Part shown: positions 1 to 6,957 of the stretch, piece by piece
Layout: every line of letters begins with the position of its first letter
Position numbering within the stretch: position 1 is the first letter of the stretch
Assembly: GCA_002315435.1 (NCBI GenBank)
Contig: DCFW01000018.1
Coordinates: forward strand, 1-48,423
Length of the DNA: 48,423 nt
DNA from: Bacteroidales bacterium UBA1794
GTDB taxonomy: Bacteria > Bacteroidota > Bacteroidia > Bacteroidales > Bacteroidaceae
Direction: 5' to 3'
The notes under the pieces: model-generated
The model's input: the letters and a program-made list of their open reading frames with translations, nothing else
What the model was told of the DNA's origin: nothing
Databases searched by the model: none
Translations under genes and position numbers: made by a program

Positions 1-70
1 TCTCGTTTGGACAGCCTACATTCATCTATTCACTCCGAAACCTCGATGGGTAAAGGGATATGAAGGATGA
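1..70 (+). CDS. 3' end of an unidentified gene
   Basis: The window opens inside an open frame that runs from base 2 to a TGA at 68-70. It would encode a C-terminal tail containing TAYIHLFTPKPRWVKG. The basic, aromatic tail and the convergent position, 26 bp from the stop of the glycosyltransferase gene on the other strand, make a real gene end plausible. The family cannot be told from about 22 residues. Confidence 0.35.
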   Translation, partial: LVWTAYIHLFTPKPRWVKGYEG

Positions 71-96
71 AGGCAATTTACATATATTTTGTACTC

Positions 97-1158
97 TTAT
101 TTTATAAGAACTTTATTTATTGCATCTATAATAGTTTCCACCTCTTGACCATTTGTATGAATCGCCATATTTTTATTTCCATAAGGTTCATAACACTTAA
201 CGTTAGTGACAGAAAACAATCCGATTGTTGGCGTGCCGGATGAACATGCTAAATGCATTATTCCACTGTCTGCTCCAATAAAAAGAGTGGAGTTGGCAAT
301 CAATGCGGCCATTTCTCTTATATTTCTACTATAGAATGATGGAGCGGCAAAGTTTATTTGAGAAATATTCTCTATAGGCAAAATTTCAATAATATTGTAA
401 TTCTCTCCATACTCTCCCTTCAGCCTGTCATATAATTTTGTCCACCATAGTTGAGAATAACATTTTCCTCCAGTAGCAAAGGTATAGATACAAATTGTCT
501 TTTTATTGTTGTTCACAAGTTCTTGCAAAAGCTCTTTTCCCCTATTTTTTTCATTTGAATCTAATTTTAAATCCAAAAGGGGAATAGGTCTATCTTTATT
601 TACGCCAATGTTCTTATCGAAACATCTTCTTAGATTGTAAACCGGATTCTTGGCTATATGTACATAATCATTATAGATGTGCAATAGGCGTTCATCCGGG
701 TTATTGAATATTTTTATTGGAGATCTTGATAATTTTGTAGATAGCTTGCCTGATGAAGATCCATTGTCAACATTGATAATTAAATCATATTTCTTATTCC
801 TTAATTTGATCCATACCACTAAATATTGCATCAGATTTTTGAAAGGTTTTCTTGGCAAGCAGATTATCCTATCAATATTCTTATAATTCTTAAATATAAT
901 TAGAGCCAATCCACCTCTTACAAAGAGGTCAATTGTACAATTTGGGAAGAGATTTGATACTTCCTGAATGATAGGAGTCATTAGAATCTGGTTTCCGAGC
1001 CTATTGTTTGGCCTCGAAATAAGAATTTTATGGACATTAATATTATTAACATCTATCGGGTTGTCTAAACCACCTATATGTTTCGTGATACAGCCCAATG
1101 CACAACGTCTTGCTTGATTAACACTTCCCTTAAAGCTCATATTGCTAAAAAATTTCAT
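97..1158 (-). CDS. GT9-family (heptosyltransferase-like) glycosyltransferase
   Basis: A 353-residue protein of the ADP-heptose:LPS heptosyltransferase family (GT9, GT-B fold). These enzymes add a sugar to a lipid-linked surface glycan at the inner face of the cytoplasmic membrane. An N-terminal Rossmann motif around residues 45-75 (ILISRPNNRLGNQILMTPII) is followed near residue 295-315 by the typical nucleotide-sugar site GADSGIMHLACSSGTPTIGL. The length fits the family. The roughly 40 residues before the first beta strand are an unusual extension containing several Cys. A -7 box (TACCTTTG on the minus strand) lies at 1170-1177, only about 8 nt upstream of the ATG, so a downstream start such as Met7 at 1140 remains possible. 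The donor and acceptor sugars cannot be deduced. The gene stands alone and converges on the gene ending at base 70. Confidence 0.85.
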   Translation of the reverse strand: MKFFSNMSFKGSVNQARRCALGCITKHIGGLDNPIDVNNINVHKILISRPNNRLGNQILMTPIIQEVSNLFPNCTIDLFVRGGLALIIFKNYKNIDRIICLPRKPFKNLMQYLVVWIKLRNKKYDLIINVDNGSSSGKLSTKLSRSPIKIFNNPDERLLHIYNDYVHIAKNPVYNLRRCFDKNIGVNKDRPIPLLDLKLDSNEKNRGKELLQELVNNNKKTICIYTFATGGKCYSQLWWTKLYDRLKGEYGENYNIIEILPIENISQINFAAPSFYSRNIREMAALIANSTLFIGADSGIMHLACSSGTPTIGLFSVTNVKCYEPYGNKNMAIHTNGQEVETIIDAINKVLIK

Positions 1159-1169
1159 TAATAGATGGC

Positions 1170-1177
1170 CAAAGGTA
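1170..1177 (-). promoter_or_regulatory. -7 promoter element (TACCTTTG) of the GT9 gene
   Basis: A match to the Bacteroides -7 consensus TAnnTTTG on the minus strand, just upstream of the GT9 start. No convincing -33 element is seen. Confidence 0.45.
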
Positions 1178-1283
1178 AATGATTAATTTGGTAGAAGCCT
1201 CGAATTTTCAGGAAATATTCACCAAATAAGAAGAAATTAAGACCAATTACATTAAAATAGAGCAGAGCACATTAAATCATAAA

Positions 1284-1336
1284 AAAATAAAGAGAGTTAG
1301 TACTAAAACTATCCTCTCAATGATAAAGATATTAGA
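1284..1336. repeat. Dispersed terminator-like repeat, copy A
   Basis: About 53 bp beginning AAATAAAGAGAGTTAG and containing CTATCCTCTC, then AAGATATTAGAA. It matches the segment at 9027-9079 over its whole length with roughly a quarter of positions changed. Both copies can form a short hairpin between GAGAG and CTCTC arms. Here it lies between the GT9 gene (-) and the next operon (+). Confidence 0.5.
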
Positions 1337-1393
1337 AAAGCATAAGCAATATTAAAATCAAGGAACCCTATATCGAGAATAGAAAAATAGTCG

Positions 1394-1401
1394 TATTTTT
1401 G
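1394..1401 (+). promoter_or_regulatory. -7 promoter element (TATTTTTG) of the small exported protein / DsrE / DoxD-DoxA operon
   Basis: A perfect TAnnTTTG element ending 3 nt before the ATG at 1405. If used, transcription starts at about 1405-1408 and the first gene would be leaderless. No other -7 match was seen upstream of the DsrE-like gene. Confidence 0.5.
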
Positions 1402-1404
1402 CAT

Positions 1405-1755
1405 ATGATGTATATCTCTCGATCGACATATAATAAGTTTCTAGCTGTCATCTTGATAGCACTATTGTCACTTTCTTGCCCGATAAAGAGAGAGATAAAA
1501 CAATACCTCGGAATTGAGACCCCTCAACAGACTTTGGAATCAAACTGCCCGAGAACCTGTTACACCAATTCAAACTATATCTTAAGCCGCTTTGTAAGGA
1601 AGCAGCGAGAGGTAAAAACATTATACCCTTTTAGTTTTTGTACAAAGTGTATCGACAAGTTTGCTTTGCTGAATGATGTATCCCTACACCATTTTTCTAT
1701 TCTCCAAAAGCAGAAGATACCCTCTTTTCTGCTCTTCAGGAAACTCTTGATTTGA
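1405..1755 (+). CDS. Small putative exported or membrane-anchored protein
   Basis: About 116 residues. After a short basic N-terminus there is one hydrophobic segment (roughly residues 8-26, FLAVILIALLSLSC), then a conserved-looking patch PIKREIKQYLGIETPQQ and a Cys-rich tail with CPRTC and CTKC pairs. I recall Bacteroidetes proteins with a similar 'hydrophobic segment, Cys, KREIKQ-L-I' start, but cannot name the family securely. Its position 116 bp before a DsrE-like gene and a DoxD-DoxA gene suggests a linked redox or sulfur-related role, which is inference. Starts at 1405 and 1408 are both ATG. The -7 box immediately before them would leave almost no 5' leader. Confidence 0.55.
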   Translation: MMYISRSTYNKFLAVILIALLSLSCPIKREIKQYLGIETPQQTLESNCPRTCYTNSNYILSRFVRKQREVKTLYPFSFCTKCIDKFALLNDVSLHHFSILQKQKIPSFLLFRKLLI

Positions 1756-1871
1756 ATAAATACTTTTCATTTAGGTAAACAATTGACACGAAGCAAGCTT
1801 CTCTCATCTAACGAGCAGAGTTGTGCCTTCATGGCAATAGTCATGTTTCATACAAATAAATATAGAAAGAA

Positions 1872-2315
1872 ATGAAAAAGTATATTATGATATTATTGTT
1901 GTTCTCATTTGTGATGGGAACAGAAAATACCTGTGCACAAACCGCAAAAGAAATCAACCAAGTTGAACAATCAATTAAAGGCAATGGAAAGTATGCATTG
2001 CTAGTGATGAACCCGAAGCATTTGAAAGTGGCTATCTTGACCGGCGAAAGATTTAAAAATAAAAGTAAAAAGATAGATTTTCAAATAGTGACATGCGGAG
2101 AAGTAGTAAAAGAAATCTCTGCTAACGAAGAGCTGAAAAAGATAGTTGTGGAGGCTGTACAAAAGTATGGATTGAAAATAGTAGTTTGTGGCTTGACTGT
2201 TAAGCAACTAAATATAGATAAAGCACTTCTTCCTACTGAAACGCCAATTGTAGATAATGGAATAGTTTATATGTTTGGACTGGAAGAGCTCGGCTACAAA
2301 TCGATAATCATATAA
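1872..2315 (+). CDS. Exported DsrE/DsrF-like family protein
   Basis: A 147-residue protein with a clear signal peptide (residues 1-22, ending TCAQ) followed by a DsrE-like alpha/beta domain. The order of strands and helices and the closing sequence KALLPTETPIVDNGIVYMF are typical of small periplasmic DsrE-fold proteins in Bacteroidetes. Cytoplasmic DsrE proteins relay sulfur through a Cys. Here the candidate residues are Cys at about 77 (TCGEV) and 107 (VVCGL). It is 12 bp upstream of the DoxD-DoxA gene and must be co-transcribed. The pairing suggests handling of reduced sulfur or thiol stress at the membrane, which is inference. ATG 1872 is chosen because the signal peptide begins there. Confidence 0.8.
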   Translation: MKKYIMILLLFSFVMGTENTCAQTAKEINQVEQSIKGNGKYALLVMNPKHLKVAILTGERFKNKSKKIDFQIVTCGEVVKEISANEELKKIVVEAVQKYGLKIVVCGLTVKQLNIDKALLPTETPIVDNGIVYMFGLEELGYKSIII

Positions 2316-2327
2316 TGCATCCTAAAT

Positions 2328-3341
2328 ATGAATATAAAGAATTATAAGTTGCCGCAGGTTGGTGCTAGCGGACTTTTTAGTTTATCGATGCGTTGGGTGA
2401 TAGGCTGGACTTACTTTTCAGCATTTTGGCGCAGAGTTGTTTTGGAGAATAAGTTGAATCCTGATATAGCGGGCTATGTGGGAGAGAAGTTCAATCACTT
2501 TCTTCCGAATGCACTAGGTATAAAACCTATTATTGAATATATGGTGATGCATCCGCATGATCTACAACTTGCCATGATTCTGTTTACGATGGTTGAGGCT
2601 ATTGTGGGTTTATTCATGATACTTGGACTATTCACCCGATTAATGAGTGTCGGTGTGTTTGGACTTGCATTCGGTATCCTTCTAGGTTCAGGATGGTTGG
2701 GCACTACATGTCTTGATGAGTGGCAGATCGGAATTTTAGGATTAGCCGGTGGTTTCACGTTATTCTTAACCGGTAGTGATGTGTATTCGTTTGATCATTA
2801 TTTTATGCAGCGAAAGAGTAAATTCACTTCTACCAGTTGGTTCAGGTGGCTTGGTTCAGGTACATTGCCATTGGAGAATATGAAGACGTTTATATTGTCT
2901 TTTTCATTATTCATTTTTGGCATAGCCCTATTTACGAATCAATCTTTCCATGGTGGAGTATGGGGTACTTTGCACAATAAATCAGTGAAGCCGAAGGTCG
3001 AAATATCTAATGTACGGCTCAATGGTTCCGATCTTACATTTGAAATGTATCGAACGGAAGGTGTAGATGTGTATGGCTCATTCTTGATAGGCATACAAAT
3101 AATCGGTCCGAACAATCAGGTTATCAAATCATTGAGCGTTGATAGCATGTCAAAGTTCCCTCTCGAAAGGATAAAGAATCAATATGTTACGAAAGTAAAA
3201 CCGGGTAAACATAGTTTGATAATACCTTTGGGTGCAAAAGCCGATCTAGCTATTGATGTGAGAGGCTTGAGTATTAGTAATAAGGATACGTTGAAATTGA
3301 TAGATGTTAGCGGAATAGAATGGACTGCTAAGATACAATGA
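2328..3341 (+). CDS. DoxD-DoxA fusion protein (thiosulfate:quinone oxidoreductase-like)
   Basis: A 337-residue membrane protein. Residues about 15-165 form a DoxD/DoxX-like four-helix membrane domain (LRWVIGWTYFSAFWRR-like start, VEAIVGLFMILGLFTRL, GWLGTTCLDEWQIGILGLAGG). Another hydrophobic segment lies at about 187-205, then a soluble DoxA-like beta domain at about 206-337 (WGTLHNKSVKPKVEISNV onward). In Acidianus, DoxD and DoxA are separate subunits of thiosulfate:quinone oxidoreductase; here they are one chain. Activity in an anaerobic Bacteroides is unproven, and many DoxX relatives act in other thiol or redox processes. It is the last gene of the operon with the DsrE-like protein. A large inverted repeat follows 47 bp after the stop. 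Confidence 0.82.
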   Translation: MNIKNYKLPQVGASGLFSLSMRWVIGWTYFSAFWRRVVLENKLNPDIAGYVGEKFNHFLPNALGIKPIIEYMVMHPHDLQLAMILFTMVEAIVGLFMILGLFTRLMSVGVFGLAFGILLGSGWLGTTCLDEWQIGILGLAGGFTLFLTGSDVYSFDHYFMQRKSKFTSTSWFRWLGSGTLPLENMKTFILSFSLFIFGIALFTNQSFHGGVWGTLHNKSVKPKVEISNVRLNGSDLTFEMYRTEGVDVYGSFLIGIQIIGPNNQVIKSLSVDSMSKFPLERIKNQYVTKVKPGKHSLIIPLGAKADLAIDVRGLSISNKDTLKLIDVSGIEWTAKIQ

Positions 3342-3387
3342 ATATGTATTACTAATTTGTAGTTTAAAAGGTATTCGATAAAAAAAC

Positions 3388-3441
3388 AGGTTTCACCCGT
3401 TTTCCTCTGTAATAAACATGGAGTAGCGACGGGTGAAACCT
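3388..3441. terminator. 13-bp perfect inverted repeat after the DoxD-DoxA gene
   Basis: Arms AGGTTTCACCCGT (3388-3400) and ACGGGTGAAACCT (3429-3441) are perfect complements around a 28-nt loop. There is no long T-run after the second arm, but the A-run before the first arm would give T's on the other strand. It may be a terminator or a copy of a dispersed Bacteroides intergenic palindrome. Confidence 0.55.
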
Positions 3442-3480
3442 TCGTTTGTGTAATATAAAACAATTGGTAGAGATGAAAGA

Positions 3481-3505
3481 TAACCTAAAAGAACGTTACA
3501 ATAAT
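3481..3505 (+). promoter_or_regulatory. Phased TAAC-type operator of the frameshifted exported-protein gene
   Basis: Half-sites TAAC (3481), GAAC (3491) and TAAT (3502) repeat every 10-11 bp on the same face of the helix. The last ends 21 bp upstream of the -7 box. The layout matches the arrays at 4530-4555 and 8342-8377. It is probably the binding site of the OmpR-type response regulator encoded at 5879-6577, which is inference from proximity and phasing. Confidence 0.5.
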
Positions 3506-3526
3506 TTTTCTAAAAAAAAATGTATA

Positions 3527-3534
3527 TATATTTG
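3527..3534 (+). promoter_or_regulatory. -7 promoter element (TATATTTG)
   Basis: A perfect TAnnTTTG match 58 bp upstream of the ATG at 3593. It sits at the same place within a duplicated upstream region as the TACATTTG of the CPBP gene. Confidence 0.65.
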
Positions 3535-3592
3535 TCATCAAATATACAATAAGATGATGTTTATAGAGGATGTAGGCTAAAATTATAGAAGT

Positions 3593-4505
3593 ATGAATCG
3601 TTTAGTTCTGTTTATTTTATTAATATTTTCAATGCTGATATACGGTAGAGATAATATAGTTTTGCATGTAAAGAATGAATTTTCTCATTCTCTTTCTTAT
3701 GGAGATTGTTTGTAAAAAATAAATGGCATTTCATCACAGACAGCACAGGTACAGCAAGTGTCAAAGAACAAATATGTCATATAGGAGACACAATAAAAAT
3801 TACTTATTTAGGGTATGAAGATCGAATTATTCCTATAACTGAAAAATTCAGAACGTTAGCAGATACAGTCATTCAATTGACCCCGAAATCATATTCATTA
3901 AATGATATAACAATTAAGAGTAAACATAAATTTAATGCTGAGAAATTCTTTAAATCAAAGAAACGGTTTCTATTATTACCGTATGATGACAAACGAATAG
4001 TATCTGTTTATGCCAAAGTGAATTATATTGATGAAAATGGGAAGCCTAAAGTGCTTTGTGATTCTATGCAAATTTTGTTTGAATCAATAAAAGGAACATT
4101 TTTAAAGTGTGGAATACAAGATACAGTGATGCGGTCACGAATTATTCGTTACATGTTATATGCTTCGAATACTGCCCCTTATGCCTGTTGTTTGAAGAGA
4201 TTAAGGAAGCTATTTAAAATAAATTATTGGGGTAAAACTGACTCTACGTGGAATTTTAGATTTGATATATTACCTGAGAATGTTTCAAGCCCTTCCACCA
4301 ATGGACATTTAGGTGATGATATTCAAATAGTTGTAGCGATAGATAAGAAGGGTTTATTCCTACCATTCAGCTTCATACTATATTAAAGTTCAATCCATCC
4401 CGTTCATATAACATGTTTACAATATATGATGACTATAAGAATGAAATGGTACCTGAATATGTAAATGCAACATCAATTGCCGATAAAATGAATATCGAAT
4501 TATGA
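3593..4505 (+). pseudogene. Exported carboxypeptidase-regulatory-like domain protein, two frameshifts
   Basis: Three consecutive frames together encode one sensible protein of about 300 residues. Frame one (3593-3715) gives a signal peptide (MNRLVLFILLIFSML) and the start of a domain. The second frame continues from about 3709 (FVKNKWHFITDSTG ... IKITYLGYED), which matches the end of a carboxypeptidase-D regulatory-like beta-sandwich ('TD..G ... Y.GY.'). The third frame runs from about 4350 (GFIPTIQLHT ... YDDYKNEMVPEY) to TGA 4503-4505. Adding one T to the TTT run at 3709-3711 and one G to the GGG run at 4350-4352 restores a continuous reading frame. It could be a true pseudogene, a phase-variable gene or a sequencing artefact in homopolymers. 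Its promoter has the TAAC array of the nearby two-component system, so it belongs to that locus. The function of the intact protein is unknown. Confidence 0.75.
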
Positions 4506-4529
4506 TGCAAGTATGGCAAGTGATGATAT

Positions 4530-4555
4530 TAACCTAAAGATAACGTTGCAATAAC
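4530..4555 (+). promoter_or_regulatory. Three-repeat TAAC operator of the CPBP protease gene
   Basis: TAAC at 4530, 4541 and 4552, exactly 11 bp apart. The last ends 22 bp before the -7 box at 4578, the same distance as in the double-glycine peptide promoter. Head-to-tail half-sites at helical spacing are the usual target of OmpR/PhoB response regulators. Confidence 0.6.
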
Positions 4556-4577
4556 TTTTTCTAAAAAGAAATACATG

Positions 4578-4585
4578 TACATTTG
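4578..4585 (+). promoter_or_regulatory. -7 promoter element (TACATTTG) of the CPBP gene
   Basis: A perfect TAnnTTTG match, followed by a 5' leader of about 80 nt before the ATG at 4668. The surrounding 85 bp resembles 3481-3565, so the two promoters probably arose by duplication. Confidence 0.65.
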
Positions 4586-4667
4586 TTTTCAAATATACTA
4601 AGACTATACTTATAGGAGAGTCCTTATAATATTTTACAAATCTATTATATTAAAAATAAAAAGAAAT

Positions 4668-5594
4668 ATGAATCATTTAGAATGTGTAACACCAAAACGG
4701 AATAACTGGTGGTGGTATTTATTAACCGTTGTAGGCAGTTTTTTAGCCTCAGTTATTATTGGTCGTATTTTATTAAGCGTATATTATTTATATGTACATA
4801 TTAGGACTGGCTGTAATTGGCATGAGTTTCTTGCCGGATTAAAAACAAATAATAATTTACTATTATTTATCGAGCTTTTTGTTTTTGCAATTTTATTGGT
4901 ATGCATGATCGTTCTCATTAAGGTAATTCATGGGCGGAAGTGGACAGAAGTTATTAACGGTACAAATCATGTACGTTGGTCCAGATTCTTTCATGGGTTC
5001 GCTTTTTGGGGCGGTCTCATGTTAGTTGGTTCTTTGATTGATTATTTAATAGATCCTAACAGTTTTGTATGGCAATTCAATTTGGGGAAGTTTATTCTTT
5101 TGTTTTTTATCTCCATTATTCTTGTGCCTATACAAACTTCATGTGAAGAATTTATTTTTCGTGGATATCTTACACAAGGCTTTGCTTCATGGACAAAAAA
5201 TCGTTGGTGTGCATTGATCTTCCCGAGCCTTCTTTTTGCCTTAGGGCATTTGTTTAATCCTGAATGCGCCGGATATGGCTATGGAATCATGCTGGCATCT
5301 TATATTTTAACGGCGCTAACATTTGGACTAATTACTATATTAGATGACGGTGCAGAATTGGCAATGGGAGCACATACGGCTAATAATTTACTGACATTCC
5401 TTCTTATTGATTACAAGGATTCAGTAATACCAACCAATTCGCTCTTTTATACTACGCATTTTGATCCTCATGAGAGTTTCATATCCTCTTTAATTCTTAC
5501 AATTATACTCATTATTACCATGTCACGAGTATATAAATGGAAATTTAATGTACTGAACAAAAAAGTAGCCATAAAAGAGGAGAGAGAGCTATAA
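4668..5594 (+). CDS. CPBP-family intramembrane metalloprotease (CAAX/Abi type)
   Basis: A 308-residue polytopic membrane protein with about eight hydrophobic segments. All three signatures of the CPBP family are present: CEEFIFRGYL with Glu160, Glu161 and Arg165; FALGHLFN with His194; and GAHTANN with His236 and Asn240. Family members are Rce1-like glutamate-dependent proteases. Some mature peptide signals, and in Gram-positive bacteriocin loci some give self-immunity. Here the gene carries the same TAAC operator as a double-glycine peptide gene 3 kb away and an outer-membrane barrel. A role in processing of, or resistance to, that peptide is therefore a reasonable inference, not shown. ATG 4668 follows an AAGAAAT leader and precedes a basic, Asn-rich cytoplasmic N-terminus. 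It is transcribed alone. Confidence 0.85.
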   Translation: MNHLECVTPKRNNWWWYLLTVVGSFLASVIIGRILLSVYYLYVHIRTGCNWHEFLAGLKTNNNLLLFIELFVFAILLVCMIVLIKVIHGRKWTEVINGTNHVRWSRFFHGFAFWGGLMLVGSLIDYLIDPNSFVWQFNLGKFILLFFISIILVPIQTSCEEFIFRGYLTQGFASWTKNRWCALIFPSLLFALGHLFNPECAGYGYGIMLASYILTALTFGLITILDDGAELAMGAHTANNLLTFLLIDYKDSVIPTNSLFYTTHFDPHESFISSLILTIILIITMSRVYKWKFNVLNKKVAIKEEREL

Positions 5595-5878
5595 AATCTA
5601 TTTTTGAATAATAGCCGCAGCATTATATAATATGCCAACATATTATTGGAACGTTAAGAAAAACGAGAAGTATGTAATTCTTATCTCTGTAAATACATTT
5701 AGGCTTGCTCATATATCCAATTATCATAATTTATTCACCCTACTTCCTGATAGACTGTACTCTTTGTCTTCCATAATTTATAGGCGGCGTCATTTTTACA
5801 TATTATCGTCTTAATTTAGGATTATTCTATGGATATGAAGTCCAAATTGTGAATAAATTATCGATGCTGTTTTTTTTG
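5595..5878. other. Intergenic region, no gene seen
   Basis: An AT-rich spacer between the convergent CPBP gene (+) and response regulator (-). A 60-codon open frame at 5632-5814 has no leader, no family resemblance and a composition typical of random AT-rich DNA, so I do not call it. No strong hairpin is seen. Confidence 0.5.
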
Positions 5879-6577
5879 TCATTTGTCCGTTAGAGATAAC
5901 CCGATTCCCTTGATGGTGTTGATGTTAATTTCCGTAACGTCTTTGAAATAAGTTCGTAGGTGTGCAATGAATACATCCAAACTGCGGGAGGTAAAGAAAT
6001 CACCTTCTTTTTCTTTCCCCCAACAAATACGCTCAATTGTACCTCTTTTTACAATTTCTCCTTTGTCTTTAGCCAATAATTCAAGTATCTGAGATTCGCG
6101 CGCGGTTAAGTTGATTGTTTTTTCTTCGCTTTTTAGCAAAGCATGTTTGGGGTCAAATTTGTATGGTCCGATTTGTAATGTATCCGATTCGTTATACATT
6201 TTTATTCCTTCACTCATTTTGAGCACGGCCTTGATATGAGCATCCAACTCTTCAGGGATGAATGGCTTTTTAATATAATTGTTGGCTCCTAATTTGTATC
6301 CGGTAATCACATACTTTGGCGATATGCACCCCGAGGTGAATAAGATAGGTACTGTTTTATCGATTTCTCTTATGTGTGCTACCATATCGAAACCATTCAT
6401 TATCGGCATTTCTATATCAGCCAGAATGATATCGGGACGATGTTTTTTGTATAATTTTATTCCTTCTTCACCGTTGTTTGCCGTCATCACTTCATATCCG
6501 CCAATCATATCCTCTAACCCGCTTCGAATAATATAACAAAGGTTGGCATTATCTTCAACTAATAATATCTTCGTCAT
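5879..6577 (-). CDS. OmpR/PhoB-type response regulator
   Basis: A 232-residue regulator. Residues 1-118 form a receiver domain with the acidic pair Glu8/Asp9, the phospho-acceptor Asp54 (ILADIEMP), the Thr/Ser position (PILFTSG) and the Lys of YIKKPF. Residues about 135-230 form a winged-helix DNA-binding domain (INLTARESQILELLAKDKGEIVKR, RSLDVFIAHLRTYF). It lies downstream of the sensor kinase on the same strand but has its own promoter, whose core is nearly identical to that of the kinase gene. Its likely targets are the TAAC direct repeats at 3481, 4530, 8342 and 11441, since OmpR-family proteins bind such phased repeats and all lie within 6 kb. RprY of B. fragilis is a known relative of this class; whether this is its orthologue cannot be said. 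Confidence 0.9.
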   Translation of the reverse strand: MTKILLVEDNANLCYIIRSGLEDMIGGYEVMTANNGEEGIKLYKKHRPDIILADIEMPIMNGFDMVAHIREIDKTVPILFTSGCISPKYVITGYKLGANNYIKKPFIPEELDAHIKAVLKMSEGIKMYNESDTLQIGPYKFDPKHALLKSEEKTINLTARESQILELLAKDKGEIVKRGTIERICWGKEKEGDFFTSRSLDVFIAHLRTYFKDVTEININTIKGIGLSLTDK

Positions 6578-6603
6578 TTTCTATATTAGATTTATTTATT
6601 CCA

Positions 6604-6627
6604 CAAAAGTAATAACAAAACCCTAAC
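6604..6627 (-). promoter_or_regulatory. Promoter of the response regulator gene with two TAAC/GTTA boxes
   Basis: On the minus strand this reads GTTAG, GG, TTTTGTTATTA, C, TTTTG. The -7 box TACTTTTG is at 6604-6611 and GTTA boxes lie at 6613-6616 and 6624-6627, 11 bp apart. It equals the kinase promoter (8333-8356) at 21 of 24 positions. Here the boxes overlap the promoter spacer and are inverted relative to the other targets, so binding would more likely repress (negative autoregulation). That is inference. Confidence 0.6.
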
Positions 6628-6777
6628 AACGTTGTTATTGGCTGTGAATTTTAGATTATATTATTTGTGCACAATCCCATTAATATCAGAAATATATTTA
6701 TCATGTTTTACCTGAATTTGATTACCGAGGCATCCTTCAATACTGAATTCATCTAATGTATAGCCCAAGAATTATTT

Positions 6778-6939
6778 TCAAATACTTATAATATTATCTT
6801 TTTCTTTGCTCGTATATATAAATCCATCTTTATGAGTCAGTGTGAAATTATCCTCAACAATAATATCTTTAACAAATTCCAGGTAGGTGATATAATCACT
6901 CTCTAATAAAATCCTTATTATCAAATTATTACTATTCAT
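6778..6939 (-). CDS. 53-codon orf between kinase and response regulator, possibly truncated
   Basis: The ATG at 6937-6939 is 18 nt after the kinase stop. The frame encodes 53 residues (MNSNNLIIRILLESDYITYL, then an acidic stretch EFVKDIIVEDNF and KDGFIYTSKEKD) and ends at TGA 6778-6780. The same frame stays coding-like beyond that stop and a second stop (TAA 6772-6774) to TAA 6661-6663 (FLGYTLDEFSIEGCLGN, VKHDKYISDINGIVHK). The original protein was therefore probably about 90 residues, and the present copy is cut short. There is no signal peptide or membrane segment and I do not recognise the family. It is probably co-transcribed with the kinase. Confidence 0.45.
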   Translation of the reverse strand: MNSNNLIIRILLESDYITYLEFVKDIIVEDNFTLTHKDGFIYTSKEKDNIISI

Positions 6940-6957
6940 ATTAGTGATTTTTTAAGA

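Noticed and set aside
677..886. 69-codon open frame opposite the GT9 gene
   Set aside because: Lies entirely antisense within a well-supported gene.
3388..3441. Attachment site or insertion-sequence end
   Set aside because: No transposase or integrase and no target-site duplication nearby; the palindrome is better read as a terminator or intergenic repeat.
5632..5814. 60-codon open frame on the plus strand
   Set aside because: No leader, no promoter in the right place, no domain or signal peptide; composition fits chance in AT-rich DNA.
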